64,000 nt of DNA, from the NCBI GenBank assembly GCA_900544535.1, contig UQVH01000009.1, positions 1-64,000 on the forward strand, in the 5' to 3' direction. Under the pieces are notes generated by a model, which saw only the letters and a program-made list of their open reading frames with translations, searched no databases and was not told the origin of the DNA. Of this stretch, positions 42,432-50,525 are shown in pieces. The position numbers were made by a program, and so were the translations under genes. This stretch comes from an uncultured Bacteroidales bacterium (GTDB lineage Bacteria > Bacteroidota > Bacteroidia > Bacteroidales > Muribaculaceae). Each line of letters starts with the position of its first letter. Position 1 is the first letter of the stretch.

Positions 42432-44321
42432 ATGGAGATACTCAAACACGAGTGTGGCGTGGCTATGGTGCGCCTGCTCAAACCTCTGGAATATTACAAA
42501 GAGAAATACGGCACCTATGCCTACGGCCTCAATAAGCTCTATCTTCTCATGGAGAAGCAGCACAACCGCGGGCAGGAAGGAGCCGGAATCGGGGTTGTCA
42601 AAATGCACGCTTATCCGGGCAATGAATACGTTTTCCGTGAAAGAGCCCTCGGTAAGGATGCCATTCAGGAGATATTCGGAACGGTCAAGACCAAAATTTC
42701 TGCCGTCGGGCTTTCCGGTCACGATGCAGAGTGGATCGACAGTTACGCACCGTTTATCGGAGAAATCTATATGGGACATCTGCGCTACTCGACCACCGGT
42801 AAGAGCGGTCTCTCGTATTGCCATCCGTTTCTGCGCCGAAACAACTGGCGTTCGCGCAACCTGCTGATGTGCGGCAATTTCAACATGACGAATGTCGATT
42901 CGATTTTTGAAAGTGTTGTGGCCTGCGGTCAGCATCCGCGAATTTACAGCGACACCGTCGTGCTTCTCGAACAGCTCGGCGACGCTCTTGACAAGGAAAA
43001 CCACCGCATCTACCGTCAGTACCGCGATTCGATGTCAGGTCAGAAACTCAGTGTTACCATCGAGGACCATCTTGACATGACCCGTGTACTCGCCCCGACA
43101 GCTCCGCAGTGGGACGGCGGTTTCGTCATCTGCGGTGCCACAGGCTCCGGCGACATGTTCGTTCTGCGCGACCGTCACGGCATCCGTCCGGCATTCTATT
43201 ATCGCGACGATGAAGTGGTGGTTGTCGCTTCGGAGCGTCCTGTCATCCAGACTGTTTTCGACGTGCCGCGTCGCGCTGTCACGGAACTGACTCCCGGAAG
43301 CGCCATTATCGTTAGCAAGGCCGGACAGGTCACAGTCACCGACGTGCTTGGCGAGGCGGAAAATCAGCGTTGCTCATTCGAGCGCATCTATTTCTCGCGT
43401 GGCAGCGACGCCGACATCTACCGCGAGCGCAAACAGCTTGGACGCAATGTGGTTCCGGCGATAATGAAAAGCATCGGCAACGATCTGACGCACTCTGTGT
43501 TTTCGTTCATTCCCAATACCGCCGAGGTTGCTTTTCTCGGCATGGTCGACGAACTTGACAAGGAGCTGAACATAATGAAAGAGCGTGAGATCCTCGATGC
43601 GCAGGCTGCCGGCACACTGACGCCAAAGCGGCTCAGCGAGATCATGGAGCGCAATCTTCGCGTCGAGAAGGTGGCTATCAAGGACATCAAGCTACGCACT
43701 TTCATCGCCGAAGGCGATGCCCGCAATGATCTTGCGGCGCACGTCTATGACGTGACCTACGGAATCGTCGAGAACCATGTCGACAATCTCGTGGTGATCG
43801 ATGACAGTATCGTGAGAGGCACCACGCTCAAACAGTCTATTCTCAAAATGCTCGACCGCCTGCATCCGCGCAAGATCGTGGTGGTTTCTTCTTCGCCGCA
43901 GGTCCGTTATCCGGACTATTACGGCATCGACATGTCGCGCATGGGCGAGTTCATCGCGTTCCGTGCCGCCGTCGAACTGCTGAAGGAGCGCGGAATGAGC
44001 CATGTCCTTGACGAGACCTACGCTCACTGCAAAGAACAGGAAAAACTCCTCGACATCGAGATGCGCAACTGCGTGAAAGACATCTATGCGCCCTTCACCC
44101 AGGAAGAGATCTCGCGCAAGATCGTCGAGATGCTGACAGCCGACGGATCTGTCAATGCCGAGGTAGATATCATATATCAGACTCTCGAAGGACAACATCA
44201 GGCCATTCCCACGTGTCCGGGCGACTGGTATTTCTCCGGCGACTATCCGACTCCCGGAGGTGTGCGCCTCGTGAACCGCGCATACATCAATTTCTATGAA
44301 GGCAACGCCGAAAAGCGTTGA
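42432..44321 (+). CDS. Long amidophosphoribosyltransferase-like (PurF-type) protein
   Basis: A 629-residue class II glutamine amidotransferase fused to a phosphoribosyltransferase domain. The expected N-terminal nucleophile is Cys8 (HECGVAM), exposed after a 7-residue propeptide. QHNRGQEGAGIG and the MGHLRYSTTG block complete the glutaminase. The PRPP-binding signature VVIDDSIVRGTT lies near residue 455. It is about 150 residues longer than standard PurF, with an extra helical segment between domains (about 365-425) and a C-terminal extension. It may be the working PurF or a paralogue; the symbol is left open. Confidence 0.85.
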   Translation: MEILKHECGVAMVRLLKPLEYYKEKYGTYAYGLNKLYLLMEKQHNRGQEGAGIGVVKMHAYPGNEYVFRERALGKDAIQEIFGTVKTKISAVGLSGHDAEWIDSYAPFIGEIYMGHLRYSTTGKSGLSYCHPFLRRNNWRSRNLLMCGNFNMTNVDSIFESVVACGQHPRIYSDTVVLLEQLGDALDKENHRIYRQYRDSMSGQKLSVTIEDHLDMTRVLAPTAPQWDGGFVICGATGSGDMFVLRDRHGIRPAFYYRDDEVVVVASERPVIQTVFDVPRRAVTELTPGSAIIVSKAGQVTVTDVLGEAENQRCSFERIYFSRGSDADIYRERKQLGRNVVPAIMKSIGNDLTHSVFSFIPNTAEVAFLGMVDELDKELNIMKEREILDAQAAGTLTPKRLSEIMERNLRVEKVAIKDIKLRTFIAEGDARNDLAAHVYDVTYGIVENHVDNLVVIDDSIVRGTTLKQSILKMLDRLHPRKIVVVSSSPQVRYPDYYGIDMSRMGEFIAFRAAVELLKERGMSHVLDETYAHCKEQEKLLDIEMRNCVKDIYAPFTQEEISRKIVEMLTADGSVNAEVDIIYQTLEGQHQAIPTCPGDWYFSGDYPTPGGVRLVNRAYINFYEGNAEKR

Positions 44322-44373
44322 TCTGCGTGGAAAAACTTTCTTAATTTACTCTCCCTTAAAACCTCTCTCTGAC

Positions 44374-45387
44374 ATGTCGGCTCCTTATTCTCTCCTGCGG
44401 GGAGTAGTTGTGTTTACAACAGTATTGGTCTCTCTCTGGCAACCATCGGTCTCCTTGGGCCGTCTGACTGCCGGGAGAGACTATTTTGCAACCCCGTTTG
44501 TGCTGGCAGACAGTTCCTGCTGTATGGTTCTCAGGCCTGATGCCGATTCTTATGTGGTTGATGTCCGTGCTGCCATGAACGGAATCGGCGAAAGGGTAGG
44601 GATGGCTCCTAATTACTGGGGTATTTCTGTAATTTTCCCGAATGATACTCTCGGTCTGACCTTGCGCCACGGCAACACGGCTTTCGGTGATATACTCGAT
44701 CACCGGCAGAGCATTCTTACGATAAATCGTGGAGGCAATGAGATATGGAGTGACGACGTTAGCGCTTTCGACGGCTTTTCTGGAGGCTACAACACGCTTC
44801 AGCTGCTCATCGACACAGCCCGCGGTCAGCTTGAGGTGCGCGGAGGGGGCAAAAAGATGACAGATGTCTTCGCATCAGATATGTCCTTTGCCTCAGCGCC
44901 GCAATCTGTCAGCCTGTGGAGCAAAGGACCTCTGACCGTAGCCTCGTTTTCAGTGGAAACGGCTGTCAGTCCTGCGGTCGGTCTTGCGACAGGATGGACT
45001 GCCGACTCGCTCAGAAACCGGCTGCGTTCATCGTCAGATCCGATCGAAGGTTTCTGGCAATATCTTGACCGCGAAAACAATCCGCAATATGCGCGGCTCG
45101 GCGGCCGCTATCTGCTCGCGGTCGTCAGAAGCGGGGCGGGGGAGGGCTATGATATAATTTATGTCGGCGGTGCCGAGACTTATGCGTCGGAGTGGGTGCC
45201 GATGATGCTGAAAGGGCGCCTGAAACCGACAATTTTTCAGGACCACTATGACCTGGAGTGGGTCGATTCGACTTTCGAGCGTATGACCCGCGACATCCAC
45301 GCGCAGCTGACCGATGGCGCCATTCTGTCGCTGTCGTTCCCGCTGCTGAAAACTACGGTAAGATTCTCAAAAATGCCTTTGAAATAG
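44374..45387 (+). CDS. Secreted protein of unknown function
   Basis: A 337-residue exported protein when started at the ATG at 44374, which gives a signal peptide (MSAPYSLLRGVVVFTTVLVS) and avoids overlap with the PurF-like gene. It is rich in beta-strand and Gly/Asp patterns, with ITINRGGNEIW and GGYNTLQLLIDTARGQLEVRG in the middle, suggestive of a lectin-like sandwich. A second part around 230-280 contains IEGFWQYLDRENNPQYARLG. I do not recognise the family. It starts 52 bp after the PurF-like stop and may share its transcript. Confidence 0.75.
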   Translation: MSAPYSLLRGVVVFTTVLVSLWQPSVSLGRLTAGRDYFATPFVLADSSCCMVLRPDADSYVVDVRAAMNGIGERVGMAPNYWGISVIFPNDTLGLTLRHGNTAFGDILDHRQSILTINRGGNEIWSDDVSAFDGFSGGYNTLQLLIDTARGQLEVRGGGKKMTDVFASDMSFASAPQSVSLWSKGPLTVASFSVETAVSPAVGLATGWTADSLRNRLRSSSDPIEGFWQYLDRENNPQYARLGGRYLLAVVRSGAGEGYDIIYVGGAETYASEWVPMMLKGRLKPTIFQDHYDLEWVDSTFERMTRDIHAQLTDGAILSLSFPLLKTTVRFSKMPLK

Positions 45388-45401
45388 CAGGGTAGATATT
45401 C

Positions 45402-46277
45402 TTAGAGACTGCCGATAACCAGGAATGTCAGGCCGATAAGCAGCAGTGTCAGGTCGATCAGCTTGAGTTTGATGTTTTTTTCATGGAGCGCGATCACGCC
45501 ATAGAAAAACGACACGATCACACTGCCGCGACGTATCATCGACACAACCGCGATCATTGATCCCTCGAATGACAGACTGTAAAAATATGCAATGTCGGCT
45601 ACGGTGAGGAAGAGCGAGATCAACGGAATTGTCCAGCGCCAGCGGAGTTTTGTGGCACTTCCCTTGCCGCGGAGAATCAGGCCGATGGTGATACCCATGA
45701 TGACCATCTGATAGAGCGAATACCACGCCTGTACCTCCAGCGGTTCATAGCGGGTCAGCAGATACTTGTCGTAAAGAGCGCTGACGGCTCCCATGACAGT
45801 GGCGCCGATGGCCATCCAGACCCATTTGTTGGATTTAATGGAAATTCCCTCCCGGCCTCCGACGCGGCTGATGAAATAGAGCGACCAGAAACCGAGGATG
45901 ACGCCGGCCCACTGCCATGCGTTGAGACGTTCGCCGAAAAGCAGAAGAGCGCCGACGAGCACCATCACCGGTCGCGACGCGTTGACCGGTCCGGCTATGG
46001 TCAGCGGCAGATGTTTGATGCTTGCATAGCCTAAGAGCCATGAGCTGAGCACGATTCCTGACTTGATCAGTATGGCTCCGTGCCCGGCAAGAGTGTTGCC
46101 GAGTCCGTAATTGCCGTGGCTGATGCCGATGATGATTACCGGAAGCATGAACAGCGATCCGAAAAGCGTGTTGAGGAAAAGGACGCCGAGTACGTTGTTG
46201 CCGTCGACCGACAGCTTTTTCATTATATCATAGAAGCCGAGGCATACGGCGGATACCATTGCAAGAATTACCCACAT
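45402..46277 (-). CDS. EamA/DMT-family transporter
   Basis: A 291-residue inner-membrane protein of the drug/metabolite transporter superfamily. Started at the ATG at 46277 (MWVILAMVSAVCLGFYDIMK). About ten helices in two EamA repeats are seen, with GPVNASRPVMVLVGALLLFGE in the first and SFEGSMIAVVSMIRRGSV in the second. Substrate cannot be predicted. It is divergent from dnaN across a 140-bp gap that holds promoters for both. Confidence 0.9.
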   Translation of the reverse strand: MWVILAMVSAVCLGFYDIMKKLSVDGNNVLGVLFLNTLFGSLFMLPVIIIGISHGNYGLGNTLAGHGAILIKSGIVLSSWLLGYASIKHLPLTIAGPVNASRPVMVLVGALLLFGERLNAWQWAGVILGFWSLYFISRVGGREGISIKSNKWVWMAIGATVMGAVSALYDKYLLTRYEPLEVQAWYSLYQMVIMGITIGLILRGKGSATKLRWRWTIPLISLFLTVADIAYFYSLSFEGSMIAVVSMIRRGSVIVSFFYGVIALHEKNIKLKLIDLTLLLIGLTFLVIGSL

Positions 46278-46331
46278 GATAATACAGCGTTTATAAACCT
46301 GATTGCCGGACTGGGAGTCCGAAAATTCGTG

Positions 46332-46339
46332 CAAAGTTA
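46332..46339 (-). promoter_or_regulatory. -7 element of the EamA transporter gene
   Basis: Reverse-strand TAACTTTG, 54 bp before the ATG at 46277. Confidence 0.5.
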
Positions 46340-46359
46340 CTAAATTAATTTTTTGCCGG

Positions 46360-46390
46360 TTGCTAATTGCGAAATTTTGTGCTAACTTTG
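46360..46390 (+). promoter_or_regulatory. Promoter of the dnaN operon
   Basis: TTG at 46360-46362, 20 nt, TAACTTTG at 46383-46390; the dnaN ATG is at 46418. Confidence 0.65.
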
Positions 46391-46417
46391 TGGGATAAAA
46401 ACTCAAATAAGAATGTT

Positions 46418-47551
46418 ATGAAATTTACCGTTCCCAGTAAGACGCTTCATAATTTTGCTTCCTCTGTAAGCAAGGTCATCAATGCCAAAAACGCGCTGAC
46501 GATCCTTAACAATTTTCTCTTCTCGATCGAGGGCAGTGTGCTGACCATTACCGCCTGCGATGGTGAAAATATGCTTTGCGGACGTATTCCGATCATGGAT
46601 GTTGAAGGTGAGGGCGAGTTCTGCATCGACGCCCGCCGTATTGTAGAGCTTCTTCGTGTGATGCCTGAGCAGGAACTCAATTTCGAGATTGATGAAGACA
46701 CTCTTGCCGTAGAGATGTCGCATCCCAACGGATCCTACAAGTTTATGGGCCTCAGGGGTTCCGAATATCCTCATTTCGACCGCAACAAGGAGTCTGAAAG
46801 TCTTCTTGTATTCAAAGCTCCCGGTTCGGCCCTGCTCAGAGGCTTGGAATATACATCGTTTGCAGCCGGTACCGACATGCTGCGCCCGCAGATGATGGGT
46901 GTTTATTGGGACATCAAGCCCGACAAATTGGTGTTTGTCGCTACTGACACTCATAAACTTGTGCGTTTTGAGGATTTCAGCCTCTCGCCTGAGATCGAAG
47001 GCTCATTTATCCTTCCCAATAAGTCCACCAATGTGTTCCGCAGCGTTTTCAGCCGCGACGAAGAGGTCACTGTCAAACTCGATCCGCAGACAGGTGTCAC
47101 TTTTGAGACCGACACATTCACCTTCGAGAGCCGTCTCGTCAAGGGCCGTTATCCCGACTATACAAGAGTGATTCCGGAAAACAATCCGTTCACTCTGACC
47201 GTCAACCGTCATTCATTCACCACCGCCGTGCGCCGTGTGAGCCTCTTTGTCGACGAGGGCCATGGTCTCATCAAGTTCAACGTAACTCCTGAGCGCGTGA
47301 CCATCAAGGCATCTGACAATGAATACAACACCTCAGGTGTCGAGACTCTGTCGGCCGACTTTACCGGGAGCAATATGGTGATCGGTTTCAGCTCATCATA
47401 TCTGTCGGAACTCGCCGGAGTGCTCTGGACCGAGGATATAATCTTCAAACTCGCCGATCCGTCAAAACCTGCCGTGATCCTGCCTACTGAAGACAAGGCC
47501 GATACCCGCCTGACCATGCTCCTCATGCCGATGAATGTAACCGATTTCTAA
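46418..47551 (+). CDS. dnaN: DNA polymerase III beta sliding clamp DnaN
   Basis: Ring-shaped processivity clamp of the replicase. Started at the ATG at 46418 (377 residues) because the family N-terminus is MKFTVPSKTLHNFASSVSKV. Three clamp domains are recognisable, with the family segment GRYPDYTRVIPENN near residue 245 and the C-terminal MLLMPMNVTDF that closes the hydrophobic peptide-binding pocket. It heads an operon with an exonuclease, coaBC, DUF4835, recN and rlmB. No dnaA is nearby, so this is not clearly the origin region. Confidence 0.97.
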   Translation: MKFTVPSKTLHNFASSVSKVINAKNALTILNNFLFSIEGSVLTITACDGENMLCGRIPIMDVEGEGEFCIDARRIVELLRVMPEQELNFEIDEDTLAVEMSHPNGSYKFMGLRGSEYPHFDRNKESESLLVFKAPGSALLRGLEYTSFAAGTDMLRPQMMGVYWDIKPDKLVFVATDTHKLVRFEDFSLSPEIEGSFILPNKSTNVFRSVFSRDEEVTVKLDPQTGVTFETDTFTFESRLVKGRYPDYTRVIPENNPFTLTVNRHSFTTAVRRVSLFVDEGHGLIKFNVTPERVTIKASDNEYNTSGVETLSADFTGSNMVIGFSSSYLSELAGVLWTEDIIFKLADPSKPAVILPTEDKADTRLTMLLMPMNVTDF

Positions 47552-47565
47552 GAATCAGAAGTCTT

Positions 47566-48327
47566 ATGCAGCTTAATCTGAAGAAACCGATAGTTTTTTT
47601 TGACCTTGAGACCACGGGTGTCGACATTCTCCACGATCGCATTGTTGAAATTTCGCTCATAAAGATTCTTCCTGACGGTCAGGAGATCGAGAAGACGCGC
47701 CGGGTCAATCCTGAAATGCCGATTCCGGCAGAGGCGACAGCCGTACACCATATCACTGACGAGGATGTGGCCGGAGAACCTACATTCCGTCAGATCGCAC
47801 GTTCGCTCGCCAATGAGTTGACCGGATGCGACATCGCCGGTTTCAACTCTAACCGTTTCGACGTGCCGATGCTAGATCAGGAATTCCAGCGTTCGGGCGT
47901 GAAATTCGATTTTACAAAGGCCCGTTTCATTGATGTGCAGACCATTTTCCATAAGAAAGAGCAGCGCACCCTGGTGGCCGCCTATAAATTCTACTGTGGA
48001 AAGGACCTCGACGGCGCGCACTCGGCCAATGCCGATACCCGTGCAACCTATGAGGTGCTTAAGGCACAGCTCGACCGTTATGAGGATCTTCCGAACGACA
48101 TGGAAGAGCTGAGCCGGTATTCCAGAGTCAACCGCAACGTCGATTTCATGGGCCGCATCGTGCTTGACGACAACGACCGCGAACTGGTGAATTTCGGCAA
48201 GTACAAGGGACAGCCGGTGACCGACGTGCTGCGTAAAGATCCGTCGTACTATGACTGGATCATGAAAGGCGACTTCGCACAGAACACCAAAGACTGTTTT
48301 ACACGCATTAAACTCGCGATGAAATGA
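47566..48327 (+). CDS. DEDDh 3'-5' exonuclease (DnaQ-like) with extra C-terminal domain
   Basis: A 253-residue protein. The DnaQ fold carries Asp13 and Glu15 (FFDLETTG), the ExoII Asp in FNSNRFDVPML, and His152 with Asp157 (HSANADTR) of ExoIII: all catalytic DEDDh residues are present. A C-terminal module of about 45 residues (VNFGKYKGQPVTDVLRKDPSY, then DWIMKGDF) resembles the DUF3820-type domain. It may be the proofreading epsilon-like subunit or a repair exonuclease; position 14 bp after dnaN supports a link with the replicase. The gene ends in a 4-bp overlap with coaBC. Confidence 0.9.
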   Translation: MQLNLKKPIVFFDLETTGVDILHDRIVEISLIKILPDGQEIEKTRRVNPEMPIPAEATAVHHITDEDVAGEPTFRQIARSLANELTGCDIAGFNSNRFDVPMLDQEFQRSGVKFDFTKARFIDVQTIFHKKEQRTLVAAYKFYCGKDLDGAHSANADTRATYEVLKAQLDRYEDLPNDMEELSRYSRVNRNVDFMGRIVLDDNDRELVNFGKYKGQPVTDVLRKDPSYYDWIMKGDFAQNTKDCFTRIKLAMK

Positions 48328-49535
48328 GTGCACTCGCAGGCAAGCATATTGTCCTCGGAATCTGTGGCGGAATCGCCGCTTACAAATCCGTTTCCCTTCT
48401 CCGGCTTTTTGTCAAGGCCGGAGCCGAGGTGCAGGTTGTGATCACTCCCGCCGGCAAGCAGTTCATCACTCCGGTGACGCTCTCGTCGCTGAGTCAGAAA
48501 CCTGTCGTCAGCGAATTTTTCACGGCCAATACCGGCGAATGGCATTCCCACGTTGATCTCGGTCTGTGGGCCGACTGCATGGTGATAGCTCCTGCAACTG
48601 CCTCTACCATCGGAAAAATGGCCCACGGCATCGCCGACAATATGCTTGTGACAACATATCTTTCAGCGAAATCACAGGTGTTTGTGGCTCCGGCAATGGA
48701 CCTCGACATGATGGCCCACCCGTCAACCACCGCCAATCTCGCCCTCTTGCGCAGCTATGGCAATATCATCATAGAGCCTGAGAGCGGTGAGCTTGCCAGC
48801 GGTCTTGTCGGGAAGGGACGTATGGAAGAGCCTGAGAATATTTTCCGGACAATCGAGGCCTATTTTGCTGCCAGTGGCGAACTGAAAGGGAAGAAAGTGC
48901 TTGTCACCGCCGGTCCGACCTACGAACGCATTGATCCCGTCAGATTCATCGGAAATTTTTCCTCCGGAAAGATGGGCTATGCGATCGCCGAAGAGTTTGC
49001 ATCGCGCGGTGCGGATGTCACTTTGGTCAGTGGCCCCGTGTCACTGAAACCGGTTTCCCCGCTGATCCGTCTGGTCAAAGTCGAATCGGCGCGTCAGATG
49101 CTCGGTGCTTGCGAAGAAGCGTTTCCGCAGTCTGATATAGCTGTGATGTGTGCCGCTGTGGCGGACTATGCTCCGGCTGATGTCGCCGACAGGAAGATAA
49201 AGCGCGAACGCGACGAGGTGCCTGTCATCACTCTGGTAAAGAATCCGGACATAGCCGCGACTCTCGGCGCCCGGAAGCATGAGGGGCAGATCCTTGTCGG
49301 GTTTGCGTTGGAGACCGATCATGAACTTGACAACGCCGCCGGAAAAATGCAGCGTAAAAATCTCGATATGATTGTACTCAACTCTCTGCGCGATCAGGGA
49401 GCCGGATTCGGAACCGATACCAATAAGGTGACGATACTCCGGGCCGACGGTAGCCGCACTGATTTCGGGCTTAAGTCAAAATCGGCCGTGGCTAAAGATG
49501 TAGTCGATTCGATAATCGGTCTTGAAACCCACTGA
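48324..49535 (+). CDS. coaBC: CoaBC: phosphopantothenoylcysteine synthetase/decarboxylase
   Basis: Bifunctional coenzyme A enzyme. The N-terminal flavoprotein decarboxylase (about 1-185) shows GICGGIAAYKS, the catalytic-His region EWHSHVDLG, and PAMDLDMM. The C-terminal synthetase (about 190-400) shows VTAGPTYERIDPVRFIGNFS with the following SGKMG and the AAVADYAP segment. The 403-residue length is typical. It overlaps the exonuclease by 4 bp and is followed by the DUF4835 gene after 21 bp. Confidence 0.96.
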   Translation: MSALAGKHIVLGICGGIAAYKSVSLLRLFVKAGAEVQVVITPAGKQFITPVTLSSLSQKPVVSEFFTANTGEWHSHVDLGLWADCMVIAPATASTIGKMAHGIADNMLVTTYLSAKSQVFVAPAMDLDMMAHPSTTANLALLRSYGNIIIEPESGELASGLVGKGRMEEPENIFRTIEAYFAASGELKGKKVLVTAGPTYERIDPVRFIGNFSSGKMGYAIAEEFASRGADVTLVSGPVSLKPVSPLIRLVKVESARQMLGACEEAFPQSDIAVMCAAVADYAPADVADRKIKRERDEVPVITLVKNPDIAATLGARKHEGQILVGFALETDHELDNAAGKMQRKNLDMIVLNSLRDQGAGFGTDTNKVTILRADGSRTDFGLKSKSAVAKDVVDSIIGLETH

Positions 49536-49556
49536 ATTTTCTGACATTTCATTGAT

Positions 49557-50468
49557 ATGAAAACGTTTGTTGTCTTTCTCCTCTCGCTGTTGGTTTCTGC
49601 GGCCTCCGTGGCTCAGGAACTGAACAGCCGTGTCGAGATAAACACCTCGCAGCTGGAAGGCACAAACAAAAGCGTTTTCGAGACATTGCAGAATGCCGTA
49701 AATGAATATGTCAATACCACCCAATGGACCAATACCCAGTTTTCTCCAAATGAGAAAATCGAGTGCACTCTGTTTTTCACGATAACGAAGTACGATGAGT
49801 CCACCGGCGCTATGGAGGGCAGTCTTCAGGTGCAGTCGATCCGTCCGGTCTATAACTCATCATACACCACCACCCTGATAAATTTCAAGGACAACAAGAT
49901 AGAGTTTGCCTATCAGGAGAATGAGCCACTGATTCATTCCGAGACAAACATGGAGAGTCAGCTCACTCAGATCCTGAATTTCTATATCTATCTGATTCTT
50001 GCAGTTGATTTCGATTCGTTTTCTCCGCGTGGAGGCGATGCGTATTTCAGCCGTCTGGAAACGATAGTCCAGCAGGGACAGTCGTCAGGCGAGAGCGGAT
50101 GGAAGGCGTTTGAGGATACCAAAAACAGGGCTGCCGTGCTTGCCGCGTTCACCGATCCATCGACACGACGGCTGCGCGATCTGTATTACGACTATCACCT
50201 TCAGGGTCTCGACCAGATGTCGGTCAGCCCCGACAAGGGACGCAAGACAATTGACACATCACTTGATATTCTTACCGAGATCTACAAAGTAGCTCCGATG
50301 TCTGTCGGACTGTCGATGTTCAAGGATGCCAAGCTCGATGAGTTGGTGAATATCTATTCGAAGGCCACTCCGGAAGAACGTCAACATGCCTACGATGTCC
50401 TTTCGGCAATCTTTCCTACCGAGCAGCAGCGACTTGATCAGATCAAGCGCGGCGATTCATCGTTGTGA
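49557..50468 (+). CDS. DUF4835 family exported protein
   Basis: A 303-residue protein with signal peptide MKTFVVFLLSLLVSAASVAQ followed by LNSRVEINTSQLEGTNKSVF, the DUF4835 opening. The family is restricted to Bacteroidetes and nearly always sits between coaBC and recN; its function is not established. Mostly beta-strand in the first half and helical later, with no transmembrane segment after the signal. The operon position suggests co-regulation rather than a shared pathway. Confidence 0.92.
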   Translation: MKTFVVFLLSLLVSAASVAQELNSRVEINTSQLEGTNKSVFETLQNAVNEYVNTTQWTNTQFSPNEKIECTLFFTITKYDESTGAMEGSLQVQSIRPVYNSSYTTTLINFKDNKIEFAYQENEPLIHSETNMESQLTQILNFYIYLILAVDFDSFSPRGGDAYFSRLETIVQQGQSSGESGWKAFEDTKNRAAVLAAFTDPSTRRLRDLYYDYHLQGLDQMSVSPDKGRKTIDTSLDILTEIYKVAPMSVGLSMFKDAKLDELVNIYSKATPEERQHAYDVLSAIFPTEQQRLDQIKRGDSSL

Positions 50469-50525
50469 GCATACGGGTTACATCGCTATTACATATAATA
50501 TCTGATAAATCAAACCACATAAGTT

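Noticed and set aside
46332..46418. Replication origin near dnaN
   Set aside because: No dnaA gene and no cluster of DnaA-box-like sequences is seen; in Bacteroidetes dnaN is often away from the origin.
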